Shown here piece after piece: positions 16,046 to 23,686 of a stretch of 64,000 bases of DNA. Under the pieces are notes generated by a model, which worked only from the letters and a program-made list of their open reading frames with translations, had not been told where the DNA came from and made no database searches. The stretch spans positions 155,774 through 219,773 of the forward strand of contig NZ_KB903293.1 of assembly GCF_000379685.1 (NCBI RefSeq). Reading direction: 5' to 3'. Source of the stretch: Catelliglobosispora koreensis DSM 44566. GTDB taxonomy: Bacteria; Actinomycetota; Actinomycetes; Mycobacteriales; Micromonosporaceae. Numbering within the stretch: the first letter of the stretch is position 1; the number at the start of each line of letters is the position of its first letter. Position numbers and translations under genes: made by a program.

Positions 16046-16437
16046 GGCGTCTCCTTGGGGTTGGTGTCGTGCCGGTCGCCCTCGTCGTCGTCGAAGTCGC
16101 AACCGGTCGGCACGCCGTTGCTCATGCCGCACGTGGTGTGCTGCGCCCAATAGGTCTCGAACCAGTCCCAGTCGAGGCCACAGGTTTCGTCGTTCCAGTA
16201 CGCCCAGCCGCCGACGTGATGATCGGTGAGCATGATCTGTGCTTCGAACTCGTTGCGGCGCGACGGCTCTTGTGAGATCCAGTGCAGGGCGGCGCATGGC
16301 CCGCAGTTGATGACGCAACAGGCGCCCATGGGGTCGTTGTCGCCGTTGAGTGCCCATTCGGCTGGGTGCGGGAAGTGGCCGTTGATGACGCCCACCGCCA
16401 TCCAGGCGAATGCTTTGTTCAGCGTGAGTTCGCCCAT
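16042..16437 (-). CDS. Hypothetical phage protein, Trp/Cys-rich
   Basis: A 131-residue protein, Trp- and Asp-rich, with CCVINCGPC and several other Cys and His residues (ALHW, DHHVGGW), suggesting metal binding. Its acidic C-terminus ends DFDDDEGDRHDTNPKETP. The ATG at 16,437 overlaps the stop of a 22-codon frame as TGATG. No family recognised. Confidence 0.55.
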   Translation of the reverse strand: MGELTLNKAFAWMAVGVINGHFPHPAEWALNGDNDPMGACCVINCGPCAALHWISQEPSRRNEFEAQIMLTDHHVGGWAYWNDETCGLDWDWFETYWAQHTTCGMSNGVPTGCDFDDDEGDRHDTNPKETP

Positions 16438-16505
16438 CAGTGATCTACCTCCGGAGTGGTGTTGTGCCGGTCAAGTCCCCCAACCGGAACAAGCAGCGTG
16501 ATCAC
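16437..16505 (-). CDS. Possible 22-codon linker ORF
   Basis: A 22-codon frame begins at a GTG that overlaps the site-2 protease stop (GTGA) and ends at a TGATG overlap with the next gene. It would encode VITLLVPVGGLDRHNTTP plus four residues. The two coupling overlaps suggest it is translated, perhaps only to carry ribosomes to the next gene. A protein function is uncertain. Confidence 0.35.
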   Translation of the reverse strand: MITLLVPVGGLDRHNTTPEVDH

Positions 16506-17260
16506 AGCGCGGCCGTCACGATCGCCCACAGGTCTGATGCGACCGCGCCAACGATCGACAGCAAGACCAGGCCGATACCGATGCCGCGATAGGCGGACAT
16601 CACTCGCTTGGGCAGGCGCCCGGCAAGTGCGGCTTCGATGACGCGGCCGTTGTCCAATCCGAACAGGGGCAGCATGTTGAGCCATGCGACAGCGAACGAG
16701 ATCAGCGCGACGAATGACGGAATGCCCGCTGCGGTGGCGGGCGCGATGTCGCCGAAGTCCGCGAAGCCCATACCGGTCTTGCCTTGAGTCCAAGACAGCA
16801 CGAGCCCAGCCACAACGGAGGCGAGTGCAGGTATCGCGGCGAAGGGGATCACGTAGGCGGCGAGTTGGTGGCGACTGATCCAGACGCCGATGCCGAATCC
16901 AGCAGAGGCGAGCACGAGTGGCCAGTAGCCGTTGATGAGCCCGTGTGCGGCGACTGCGGCGAACCCGAGGAGCAGATTGGCCACGATGCCGGCGTTGAGG
17001 TACCAAGCACGCTGGCGGTAAGGCAGCTGGTCGAGGTATTCGGTGTCCTTTTTGGTGGCTGAGACGTATGCGCCGACGAGCCATGGGCTGAGGCTGAGTC
17101 GCCAGCCCCACCAGGTGTTGATGCGCAGGACGGGCGGGATGGGTAGCCCGATGCCTGCTTCTTCGATGTGGACGCCGAGTCTGCGCATGGCGAGCGCGTG
17201 CGCGGCCTCGTGGACTATCACGACGGTAAGCAGCGTCGCGACAATGATCAGAATGCTCAT
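16502..17260 (-). CDS. Site-2 protease-like membrane metalloprotease (M50)
   Basis: A 252-residue polytopic membrane protein with the complete active site of the M50 family. HEAAH (residues 17-21, inside the first membrane segment) is the zinc-binding HExxH, and NMLPLFGLDNG (about 195-205) holds the third zinc ligand Asp. At least five hydrophobic segments surround these motifs. S2P enzymes cut substrates within the membrane, classically anti-sigma factors. Here the gene lies in the phage early operon between the primase-helicase (via a 50-aa protein) and small hypothetical genes, coupled by TGATG. No PDZ domain is seen. The substrate is unknown; a phage sigma factor and small membrane proteins lie in the same operon. 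Confidence 0.88.
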   Translation of the reverse strand: MSILIIVATLLTVVIVHEAAHALAMRRLGVHIEEAGIGLPIPPVLRINTWWGWRLSLSPWLVGAYVSATKKDTEYLDQLPYRQRAWYLNAGIVANLLLGFAAVAAHGLINGYWPLVLASAGFGIGVWISRHQLAAYVIPFAAIPALASVVAGLVLSWTQGKTGMGFADFGDIAPATAAGIPSFVALISFAVAWLNMLPLFGLDNGRVIEAALAGRLPKRVMSAYRGIGIGLVLLSIVGAVASDLWAIVTAAL

Positions 17261-17412
17261 CAGTGGTCTCCTTCGCCTAGTCGGCGTTGTTCGGTGGCAG
17301 TCACATCGGCAGGAGTAGGGCAGTCTTCGCAGCCGCACTCCGGTTCGTCGGGGGTGATCCCGTGGCGCAGCAGGTAGTCGCGGCGCAACCAGACCTCGCA
17401 GTCGGTGATCAC
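17260..17412 (-). CDS. Small Cys-rich phage protein
   Basis: A 50-residue protein starting VITDCEVWLRRDYLLRHG, followed by PECGCEDC (a CxCxxC cluster). A GTGA overlap joins it to the primase-helicase and a TGATG overlap to the protease. Likely metal-binding or redox; function unknown. Confidence 0.5.
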   Translation of the reverse strand: MITDCEVWLRRDYLLRHGITPDEPECGCEDCPTPADVTATEQRRLGEGDH

Positions 17413-19001
17413 GTCTTGTCTCCCTTCTTGGCTGGCCGCGGTGCGTTCCACACCTGCCATGGGAAGTGGTTTGGTGGCCCGTACTCGAGGTGCTGGGGCC
17501 AGTTGCGTTCGTCGCGTGGCCCGCGCCAGGGCAGGACGTCGACGTGGCGGAAGTTGCCGCGCTCGTCTGGTTCGGCGAACGCGCCCGGTGCGAGGCCGTA
17601 GCCGAACTCGGGCCAGCGCAAAAGGAGGCTCGAGCCGGTTGGCCGCACGGACCGGGATTTGCCTGCCTCACCGTGCCCGGCGTGGGCTTCGGTGATCAGG
17701 GCGCAGTTGCTGACAGCGCGTGCGGCGTCGAGGACGGCGACGGTGCGGCGGGCGAACTGTTCGTCGTTCATGTTGCCGGCATGCAGGCGGTAGAACGGGC
17801 CGATGACGAGGATGTCGGGCCGGTGGGCGGTGACGCGCTCGAGGAGCCAGGCGGCGTCTTCGGGTGTGGTGAGGTCGAGTCCTTCGGGCCGGTGGATGAG
17901 TCGCATGTGGCCGGTGGGGACTTCGCTGTCCAGGTATTTGGTGACCATGGCGATGGGCCGCAGTTTGCGCCGGGATTGGACTTGGCTGTTTTCGCAGTCG
18001 ATGAACAGGACGGTGCGGGCCGGGTAGCGGTTGCTGTAGCCGGTGTTGAACGGGTCGAGCCCGGCCGCCGCGGCGACGGCAAGCTGGCGGACGAGCATGG
18101 ATTTTCCGAGCCCTTCGAAGCCGGTGAGGATGAGCCGGTCGCCGCGCTCGAGTAGGCCGGGGATGACCCAGTCGTGCGGTGCGTCGGCGGCGTCGAGGAA
18201 CTGCCACAGGTCGGTGGCGAGTTCGGGTTTGGATGGTTGTTCGGATGTCCAGGTGATGAGCAGGTCGTCGAGGGTGTGCCCGGCGGTGAAGTGGTCGGTG
18301 GCGTCTTTGCCTGCCGCCGTTTCGGCGATGGTGATGGCCGCGGCGATTCCGGCGAGGGCGTCGCGGACTTGGCGTGCGTGTGCCTGTCCTGGTCTGTCGT
18401 TGTCGGCCCAGATGATGACGACCGCATCGCGGAGGAACTCGCTGTACTCGGGCAGCCATTTGCCCGCGCCGCCGGGGTTGCAGGTGGCGACGAGTCCTTG
18501 TGCCTCGAGGGTGTGGACGTCTTTCTCGCCCTCGACGATGTAGATCTCGCGGCATTCGGCGACGGCCTGGATCACCTTTGGCAGGCGGTAGATCACCTTG
18601 CGGATGTCGGACGTCTTCCAGATCCACTTGCCTGCTGCTGATGGGTCTGGCCGCCGCTGCCGGAAGTCTTTCTTGGCGGTGCGGCAGACCTGGAACAGCA
18701 GTTCGCCTTGCTCGTCGCGGTAGTCGTAGATGGCTACGGCTGGCCCAGCCGGTGTCCAGTCGTCGCTCGAGCGTTGTTCACGCGGCTTGCACAGGTCGGC
18801 CCAGGTGAGGCTGAGCGCGTCGAGAATGGACTTGGTGTCGCATCCTGCCTGGCATTTGAAGATGACTGGGTGTGAGGTGCCCGTGGATACGGACAGACTT
18901 GGTGCCCGGTCTTCGTGGGCGGGACAGCGTGCCATGAACCCGGCACCGGACTTCTTGACCCCTTCGAGTTTGGGGAGCACGAGCTCGCGGAGGACGTCCA
19001 T
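17409..19001 (-). CDS. Phage primase-helicase
   Basis: A 530-residue replication protein. The N-terminal zinc-binding part has CPAHEDRAPSLSV and FKCQAGCD (CxxH...CxxxC). A TOPRIM core follows: IYIVEGEKDVHTLEAQG with the catalytic Glu, and a later IIWADNDRPGQ DxD motif. The C-terminal half is a RecA/RepA-type helicase-like ATPase with Walker A GFEGLGKSMLVRQL and a Walker B-like VLFIDCEN; RPDILVIGPFYRL is the next core strand. It should prime and unwind phage DNA. The ATG at 19,001 is chosen because it overlaps the initiator stop as TGATG; a GTG four codons upstream is possible. The iteron-bearing initiator gene directly precedes it. Confidence 0.88.
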   Translation of the reverse strand: MDVLRELVLPKLEGVKKSGAGFMARCPAHEDRAPSLSVSTGTSHPVIFKCQAGCDTKSILDALSLTWADLCKPREQRSSDDWTPAGPAVAIYDYRDEQGELLFQVCRTAKKDFRQRRPDPSAAGKWIWKTSDIRKVIYRLPKVIQAVAECREIYIVEGEKDVHTLEAQGLVATCNPGGAGKWLPEYSEFLRDAVVIIWADNDRPGQAHARQVRDALAGIAAAITIAETAAGKDATDHFTAGHTLDDLLITWTSEQPSKPELATDLWQFLDAADAPHDWVIPGLLERGDRLILTGFEGLGKSMLVRQLAVAAAAGLDPFNTGYSNRYPARTVLFIDCENSQVQSRRKLRPIAMVTKYLDSEVPTGHMRLIHRPEGLDLTTPEDAAWLLERVTAHRPDILVIGPFYRLHAGNMNDEQFARRTVAVLDAARAVSNCALITEAHAGHGEAGKSRSVRPTGSSLLLRWPEFGYGLAPGAFAEPDERGNFRHVDVLPWRGPRDERNWPQHLEYGPPNHFPWQVWNAPRPAKKGDKT

Positions 19002-19744
19002 CAGTTGTCCCACAGGGAGCGCCGGGCCGGTTGTTCAGGTTCGCCGTTCTCCCAGGGGCGCAGGTTGAACCAGGCTTCGCCGCCTTTGGTGAACTGTGGG
19101 TCTTTGCCGCGACGGTCGGCCGCGTAGGCGGTGGCGTGGGCGAGGATCTCTGCATGGGTGACGCCGCGTTTGATGGCTGCGTTGTAGGCGAGTTCGGTCT
19201 TGTGTCTCGAGTCGCCTCTTCGGCGCGGGAGGGCCGCCCAGATTTCAGCGAACCCCGCGTTATTGGAGTACGTAGTACTCCCTTCGGGTCGGGTCGGGTC
19301 TGGATTCGGAGTGCGATCGGACTTGCGATCGGTATCCGATCCCTTATCCGATCGGTCATCCGATGCTTGTTTCTCCTGGCAGAACTGGCATTCCGGGTTT
19401 TGCTTGCCCTTTTTCTTGTGCCAGCGAAGGTGATTTCCGAGCGCTCCACCGGAGGCTTTGCGATCGGCTATGCGATCGGCATCCGATGCCGTCGGATTTC
19501 GCTGGTCCCACTGGTGGAACCGGTACCCGCCCTTCGTCCGCTTCCACAGCCCGGCCGCCACTAACTCGCCCGCAAGCTCGCTCGCGCCGCGTGACATCTG
19601 GTTGACCGCCTGGTCGGAAACAAAGCCATCTTTTCGATGCTTGCCAGACCAGGAGCCCGCCAATGTCCATAGCCCGAGTGCCGCCAGGGACGCCTCTAGC
19701 GCTTTGGGGTGGGAGTGAAACGAGTCGTCTACCTTGAACCACAT
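19001..19744 (-). CDS. DnaD/initiator-like replication protein
   Basis: A 247-residue protein with an N-terminal winged-helix-like region (MWFKVDDSFHSHPKALEASLAALGLW, then FVSDQAVNQMSRG, AAGLWKRTKGGYRF). A polar, repetitive middle with a CQFC pair follows (SDDRSDKGSDTDRKSD), then a helical C-terminus. This N-terminal pattern is typical of DnaD-like phage replication organisers. It is directly upstream of the primase-helicase and downstream of a nuclease, with TGATG overlaps on both sides. The repetitive middle is encoded by iteron-like DNA repeats, as in phages whose origin lies inside the initiator gene. Confidence 0.75.
   Translation of the reverse strand: MWFKVDDSFHSHPKALEASLAALGLWTLAGSWSGKHRKDGFVSDQAVNQMSRGASELAGELVAAGLWKRTKGGYRFHQWDQRNPTASDADRIADRKASGGALGNHLRWHKKKGKQNPECQFCQEKQASDDRSDKGSDTDRKSDRTPNPDPTRPEGSTTYSNNAGFAEIWAALPRRRGDSRHKTELAYNAAIKRGVTHAEILAHATAYAADRRGKDPQFTKGGEAWFNLRPWENGEPEQPARRSLWDN
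19312..19490. repeat. Iteron-like repeats, candidate phage replication origin
   Basis: Two clusters of the word CGAT in extended form TGCGATCGG / ATCCGAT lie inside the initiator gene. In cluster one, CGAT cores start at 19,314, 19,326, 19,337, 19,349 and 19,361. In cluster two they start at 19,461, 19,473 and 19,484. The first three cores of each cluster share the same order (TGCGATCGG, TGCGATCGG, ATCCGAT) and the same 12/11-bp spacing, about one helical turn. This is the arrangement of initiator-binding iterons. Coding constraint alone would not preserve it in both clusters. Confidence 0.6.
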
Positions 19745-20277
19745 CAGGCGGCCCTCCGGTGCTGCCGCGGTGCCCGGTGGAACTCGAGATCCCCGTTTCG
19801 GAAGATGTCGCCCGGGTGGTTGAAGATTTGCTTGCCATCCATGTGGCAGAAGCGGCACTTCCAGGTGGCCGCGTAGTCCATGAACGCGAAGCGGTCGCAG
19901 TTGGCGCAGCGGATGACCACAATGTCTTGGGCGTAGGCAGTGCCCTCCCAGACGGCCATGCCGCCGCGTGATGGGCGCAGGATGACGACGAGTTGCTGTT
20001 CGAAGTCCCACTTGTGCGCGTCGGTGCGCTCGAGGAGTTTCTGGAACTCGATCGCCTTGCCAATGTTGTCGTCGCTGGGGCCTTTGACTTCCGCCCACAC
20101 GCGCTGGTGTGGCAGGTGGAAGTCGGGCAGATATTTGATGCCGTCGTCCATGTTGAGGGCGAGTGGCTCGTATTCCCAGGCGATCTGGTAGTGGTCGAGC
20201 GTTGCGGCCCAGTCGGCTTCGAGGGTCGAGCGCATTTGCTCGCCCTTGTAGCGCATGGGGATCGCCTGGATTGTCAC
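19744..20277 (-). CDS. PD-(D/E)XK-like phage nuclease with zinc ribbon
   Basis: A 177-residue protein. The core IKYLPDFHLPHQRVWAEVKG has the D...ExK arrangement of PD-(D/E)XK nucleases (PDF, then EVK), and the N-terminal RSTLEADWAATLDHYQIAWEYEP precedes it as in TnsA/VRR-like folds. The C-terminal CANC...CRFC is a zinc ribbon. Likely an endonuclease of replication or recombination. ATG at 20,277; its stop overlaps the initiator start as TGATG, so it belongs to the replication block. Confidence 0.72.
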   Translation of the reverse strand: MTIQAIPMRYKGEQMRSTLEADWAATLDHYQIAWEYEPLALNMDDGIKYLPDFHLPHQRVWAEVKGPSDDNIGKAIEFQKLLERTDAHKWDFEQQLVVILRPSRGGMAVWEGTAYAQDIVVIRCANCDRFAFMDYAATWKCRFCHMDGKQIFNHPGDIFRNGDLEFHRAPRQHRRAA

Positions 20278-20344
20278 GCGTGCCTTGCCTTTCGTTGTCG
20301 TTGTTGTTGGCCCGCCCAGTCACCCAGGCGGGCCGGGGATGGGC

Positions 20345-20590
20345 CTAGACCTGCTGCTTGGCTTTCTCTTCGCGGTACCGCTGAGCCAGATCGAGAGCGA
20401 CTGCCGGCCACATCGCCAGTCCGTGCCCGATATCGATCGCCAAATGGCAGGCCTCGTCGTGAAGGTGATCTGCGATGTGGCCGTCCTCGTTAAGGTCGTC
20501 CTCGGCGACGGACTCGATAGCGCTGTCGGCGAGGGCTACGGCATAGATCTCGATGGCCTGTCTTTCCTCGCGTGTTCGTTCGGTGGTCAT
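20345..20590 (-). CDS. Small helical phage protein
   Basis: An 81-residue acidic helical protein (MTTERTREERQAIEIY, ALADSAIESVAEDDLNEDGHIADHLHDEA). The ATG at 20,590 has a strong GAGGAG ribosome binding site eight bases away and is preferred to a start 16 codons upstream. Unlike most genes here it does not overlap its neighbours, suggesting independent ribosome loading. Function unknown. Confidence 0.55.
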   Translation of the reverse strand: MTTERTREERQAIEIYAVALADSAIESVAEDDLNEDGHIADHLHDEACHLAIDIGHGLAMWPAVALDLAQRYREEKAKQQV

Positions 20591-20642
20591 GGTTCTCCTC
20601 GCTGTTGTTGTGTCTTGTCTGCCGCCCCCGAACAGCAAGGGG

Positions 20643-21113
20643 CTAGCCCCAGTAGCTCGCTAGAAGCCACTGCGGCTTGTCGGCGTCCGGTTTGATGCCA
20701 AGCACTTCAAGCGCCCAGGCGAGCCGCTCGTCGGCGTTGCCCGGCACGGCCAGATCGGCTGGTTCGGGATAGCCGCGAGAAGCTGACTGCGACTTGGCGG
20801 CGAGGATGAACATGGGGTATTCGCCGGAGCAGTGGCTGACGATTTCGACACCGAGCGCCTTCTTGGCTTCGTCCTCGCGGGCGTGGTATCCGTCCCCGGT
20901 GCGGGTTTCCCAGGTCTCGGTGAAGCCGTTAGCGGCGAGGAGGCGTGCCGTCGCGGCTTCCCCGAAGTCGTGCCAGCCGCTGTCCTCGTCTTCTGAGTCC
21001 TCCATGAGCCAGGCCGGTACGTCGTCATCGTGTAAGCCCCGGAAGTTCATGCCTTCGCCCGGCGTCTTGATGTCGTAGCCGTAGGCGAGGATTCCGTCAG
21101 TGCTGGTGCCCAT
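20643..21113 (-). CDS. Hypothetical phage protein
   Basis: A 156-residue acidic protein beginning MGTSTDGILAYGYDI, with an aromatic-rich middle (DSGWHDFGEAATARLLAANGF) and a C-terminal ERLAWALEVLGIKPD helix. Similar short proteins occur in many actinophages without assigned function; I recognise the overall layout but no family. A ribosome binding site, rather than an overlap, leads into the gene. Confidence 0.57.
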   Translation of the reverse strand: MGTSTDGILAYGYDIKTPGEGMNFRGLHDDDVPAWLMEDSEDEDSGWHDFGEAATARLLAANGFTETWETRTGDGYHAREDEAKKALGVEIVSHCSGEYPMFILAAKSQSASRGYPEPADLAVPGNADERLAWALEVLGIKPDADKPQWLLASYWG

Positions 21114-21141
21114 TGGTGGTGCCTTCCTCTGGTGTGGACGG

Positions 21142-21333
21142 TTAGCTGGCCTGGTGTGGCATGGATTTCTGGCACCAGGCGCAGAAGTCGTGCTCGGGAT
21201 TGCAGCACTGGTCGGCGATGGCTTCGTGGCCGCAGATCAGGCACGCGATCCGTGCGGCGGTGTCGCGGAGCCAGCCGGGCAGCCAGTCGGGTGTGCCGTC
21301 CCAAAGCCAGTGCATGAATCGTTTGCGGCTCAC
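21142..21333 (-). CDS. Small zinc-ribbon phage protein
   Basis: A 63-residue protein starting VSRKRFMHWLWDGTPDW. Three Cys pairs (CLIC, CCNPEH, CAWC) suggest a treble-clef or double zinc site. GTGA overlap with the upstream gene. Nucleic acid or protein binding is likely; function unknown. Confidence 0.58.
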   Translation of the reverse strand: MSRKRFMHWLWDGTPDWLPGWLRDTAARIACLICGHEAIADQCCNPEHDFCAWCQKSMPHQAS

Positions 21334-21626
21334 GGGTGGCCTCCTTGGGTATCTGGCTTCCCGGCAACAGACCCACGGGCAATCTCGGCGGCCCATTCCG
21401 CATGACCGCGAGCAGATAGCGCATCGGCGGGAAGGGTCGACGCGGCTCTGAGGATCTGCTGGGCGATCCGTTCGCGTTCGGCGGCGAGCAGGACCGGCGC
21501 GGCGGCGCGGTGGTAGGCCATGAGGATGCGGTCGTCGAGCACAGGAATGCCGAGCCGCTCGGCTTCAGCTCGAGCGGCGAGGATGGCGGACATCATCGTG
21601 TCGATAGCGCCGGATGCGTCAGCCAT
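21330..21626 (-). CDS. Hypothetical helical phage protein
   Basis: A 98-residue Ala-rich helical protein (MSAILAARAEAERLGIPVLDDRILMAYHRAAAPVLLAAERERIAQQILRA). The ATG at 21,626 overlaps the upstream stop by eight bases. The pattern suggests a small coiled protein; no family recognised. Confidence 0.55.
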   Translation of the reverse strand: MADASGAIDTMMSAILAARAEAERLGIPVLDDRILMAYHRAAAPVLLAAERERIAQQILRAASTLPADALSARGHAEWAAEIARGSVAGKPDTQGGHP

Positions 21627-21801
21627 TGCTCCCCGCCTCCGCCTGTGCTGGCGCGGCAGGCTTTTGCCGCCGTTCGCGGCCCGGACAGCCGATCTGGTCG
21701 CAGTCCGTGACGCAGCAGAGGTCGCTGCCGTCGCCGGGGTACTCCTCGATGTCGTGCAGGCTCCACGAGTGGCCACAGCCGCAAAGGAATGCCGTTCCCA
21801 T
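21619..21801 (-). CDS. Small Cys/His-rich phage protein
   Basis: A 60-residue protein: MGTAFLCGCGHSWSLHD, then CCVTDCDQIGCPG. The CxCxH...CC...C...C order is a probable zinc-binding mini-domain, with a basic tail. TGATG overlap with the preceding stop. Function unknown. Confidence 0.57.
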   Translation of the reverse strand: MGTAFLCGCGHSWSLHDIEEYPGDGSDLCCVTDCDQIGCPGRERRQKPAAPAQAEAGSNG

Positions 21802-22007
21802 CACTGCGCCTCCGCCTGTGCTGACACCGAAGAGGCGCGGCGAACGCACGCAGAACAGCGATCTCTGCCGTCCACGCGATCCCATCCGCACCGCTTTGCG
21901 CGACGCCGGACATCGCCGGGCGTCTTGTCTGTGGTGACTTCGAACGGGAACATACTGAGGCACTCGTCGCCGTCGCAGAACAGGTCGTGAATGGTCGTGA
22001 TGCTCAT
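21801..22007 (-). CDS. Small Cys-containing phage protein
   Basis: A 68-residue protein with FCDGDEC, KRCGW and RCSACVRR. This is the layout of a small actinophage zinc protein that resembles a truncated RNA-polymerase-binding or DksA-like ribbon, but no firm match. ATGA overlap upstream, TGATG downstream. Confidence 0.57.
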   Translation of the reverse strand: MSITTIHDLFCDGDECLSMFPFEVTTDKTPGDVRRRAKRCGWDRVDGRDRCSACVRRASSVSAQAEAQ

Positions 22008-22657
22008 GACGGCATCACCGCCGCCTCGTCTGTCTGCTCCGGACCGTCCGCCGTGGACTCGGCCACAGTGAGGATGCCTGCATCCATCAGCGCCTTGACG
22101 CTCGCCGACGCGACGCACGCCCGGTCCTCCGGGTCAGAGCCGTCAACCGTGCCGGGACATTCGAGGTACTTGTAAAGCCCGTACAGCACCATGAACGCCG
22201 GATGCTGCTCCCAGACGGTCGGCTCGTCGTCGCCGGTGACAGCGTGGGCGACAGCCTCAGACACCACAGCCTGAGACGGCTGCTCCCAGCTTGCTCCCAC
22301 TTTCTCCCAGTCCTGGGAGTTCGCGGTCGCATCGGGCTCGATGCCGTTGACGACACGCATGATCCGGCCAGCTTCAGACCTTGCCGCCTCAACTGCTGTC
22401 GTGGCGGTGATTAGCCGGTGGACCGCGTCGTAAAGCTTGTCGCGCTGCTGCTCGATCAGGTCGCGTTCAGCGCGGAGCCGGTTCCAGTCGTCTTTGCTGA
22501 CGACATGCCGGGTCAGCCGCTCGTTCTCGTCGAGCAGCTTGGCCACAGCGAGCGCGACGGTATGAGCGCCAACGTCACCACCCTCTTCGCGGTGGCGTGA
22601 GCGGACACGCATTGCGATGTCGCGGAGATCCGCCGCTTCTTGTTCAGTCAAGCTCAT
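22004..22657 (-). CDS. Coiled-coil phage protein
   Basis: A 217-residue protein. The N-terminal 120 residues are helical with likely coiled coil (LLDENERLTRHVVSKDDWNRLRAERDLIEQQRDKLYDAVHRLI). The C-terminal part is acidic and helical (MVLYGLYKYLECPG). The ATG at 22,657 has an AAGGAC ribosome binding site; a start 11 codons upstream is possible. No known family. It follows the methyltransferase gene by 43 bases. Confidence 0.55.
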   Translation of the reverse strand: MSLTEQEAADLRDIAMRVRSRHREEGGDVGAHTVALAVAKLLDENERLTRHVVSKDDWNRLRAERDLIEQQRDKLYDAVHRLITATTAVEAARSEAGRIMRVVNGIEPDATANSQDWEKVGASWEQPSQAVVSEAVAHAVTGDDEPTVWEQHPAFMVLYGLYKYLECPGTVDGSDPEDRACVASASVKALMDAGILTVAESTADGPEQTDEAAVMPS

Positions 22658-22700
22658 CAGTTGTCCTTGTCTGGTTGGTGTTGAGTCCACAACGGACGGA

Positions 22701-23354
22701 TCACGCGGGCACCGCCAAACGCGCGAGCAGCTGCCTGCCTATGTGCTCGGTGAAAGCTGGCGGGATCGCCTGGCACAGTTCGTTGCCGTCCATCCAGTCG
22801 ATGCCCATCGCCTCGGGCCCGCAGTACGTGCCGACGTCGCCGGTGATGGAGATGTGCCAGCCCTCGGCCCACCGCTCACGTCGCTGCCTGGTGGCGGTGC
22901 GGGTGGTGTGCGGCAGGTGCGGTGGCGCGGTCAGGTTCAGGTGTGACTCGAAGCGGCGGTGCCGGTAGGTGCGCAGCCCGAACGTGTTCGCGCACAGGAC
23001 GATCGAGTTCTCCTTGACCAGAGGTGCGGTCATGACGTTCTCGATGACCCACGGGATACCGCGGTTGAACAGGGCCTGGCGGACCGGTTCGATCAGCTCC
23101 GGGTAGGTCTTGTCCGGGTGCAGGGCGCCAAGGGGCGTCCAGGCCTGGCATGGCGGGCTGGCGTGGATGGCGTCGAACTGGCCAAGGAAGTCCCAGTCAC
23201 GCAGCACGTCCATCGCGTTGGCCTGAATGAACCTGTGCGGGTTGCGGGGCATCGGGTTGATGTCCACGCCGGTCACGTCGAACCCGGCACGGGCGTAACC
23301 CTCACCGGCACCACCGGCACCGGCGAACAGGTCCAGGAGTTTGGGCTTACTCAC
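22701..23354 (-). CDS. DNA (cytosine-5) methyltransferase
   Basis: A 217-residue C5-cytosine methyltransferase. It has motif I LDLFAGAGGAGEG, motif IV SPPCQAW with the catalytic Cys, motif VI ENV (WVIENVM) and an RRFES-like motif VIII. The protein is short, so the target recognition region between motifs VIII and IX is small. The GTG start overlaps the upstream wHTH gene as GTGA. There is no restriction enzyme next to it, so it is an orphan methylase that probably protects phage DNA from host restriction or marks it for regulation. Confidence 0.88.
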   Translation of the reverse strand: MSKPKLLDLFAGAGGAGEGYARAGFDVTGVDINPMPRNPHRFIQANAMDVLRDWDFLGQFDAIHASPPCQAWTPLGALHPDKTYPELIEPVRQALFNRGIPWVIENVMTAPLVKENSIVLCANTFGLRTYRHRRFESHLNLTAPPHLPHTTRTATRQRRERWAEGWHISITGDVGTYCGPEAMGIDWMDGNELCQAIPPAFTEHIGRQLLARLAVPA

Positions 23355-23686
23355 GCCGCACTCTCCAAAGCGGACCGCCCGGCAGGCGTGAGCTCCACAT
23401 GCGAGCCGACAACCCGGGCCCAGCCGCAGCGAATGAACTGCACGACCGACTTCGTGATCGTCGTGGACTGCTTCGACTTGTCGCTGTGCCACCGCCACGC
23501 GTTCGTGTACTGGCCCTGCCCGGCCTTGACTTCACCGTCGGCGATGGCTTGCAGGATCGACCGGCGGTAGGTCGTCACCTTCGGTGCCTCAGTGAGACGC
23601 TCAGGCCCCCGGTAGACGCCGAGGGCGGCGCCGTCGAACGGTGACTTCGCCTTGGCGCGCTTGCGGAGATGGGCTGGCAGAGACAT
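23351..23686 (-). CDS. Small winged-helix-like phage protein
   Basis: A 111-residue basic protein. RRSILQAIADGEVKAGQGQYTNAWRW followed by TITKSVVQFIRCGWARVVGSHVELTPAGRSALE looks like a winged helix: two helices, a recognition helix, and a beta wing ending TPAGR. The ATG at 23,686 overlaps the upstream stop as TGATG. It may regulate phage genes; the target is unknown. Confidence 0.6.
   Translation of the reverse strand: MSLPAHLRKRAKAKSPFDGAALGVYRGPERLTEAPKVTTYRRSILQAIADGEVKAGQGQYTNAWRWHSDKSKQSTTITKSVVQFIRCGWARVVGSHVELTPAGRSALESAA

Noticed and set aside
19312-19490. CRISPR-like repeats in the initiator gene
   Set aside because: The words are 8-10 bp with 11-12-bp period inside a coding gene; iterons explain them better.
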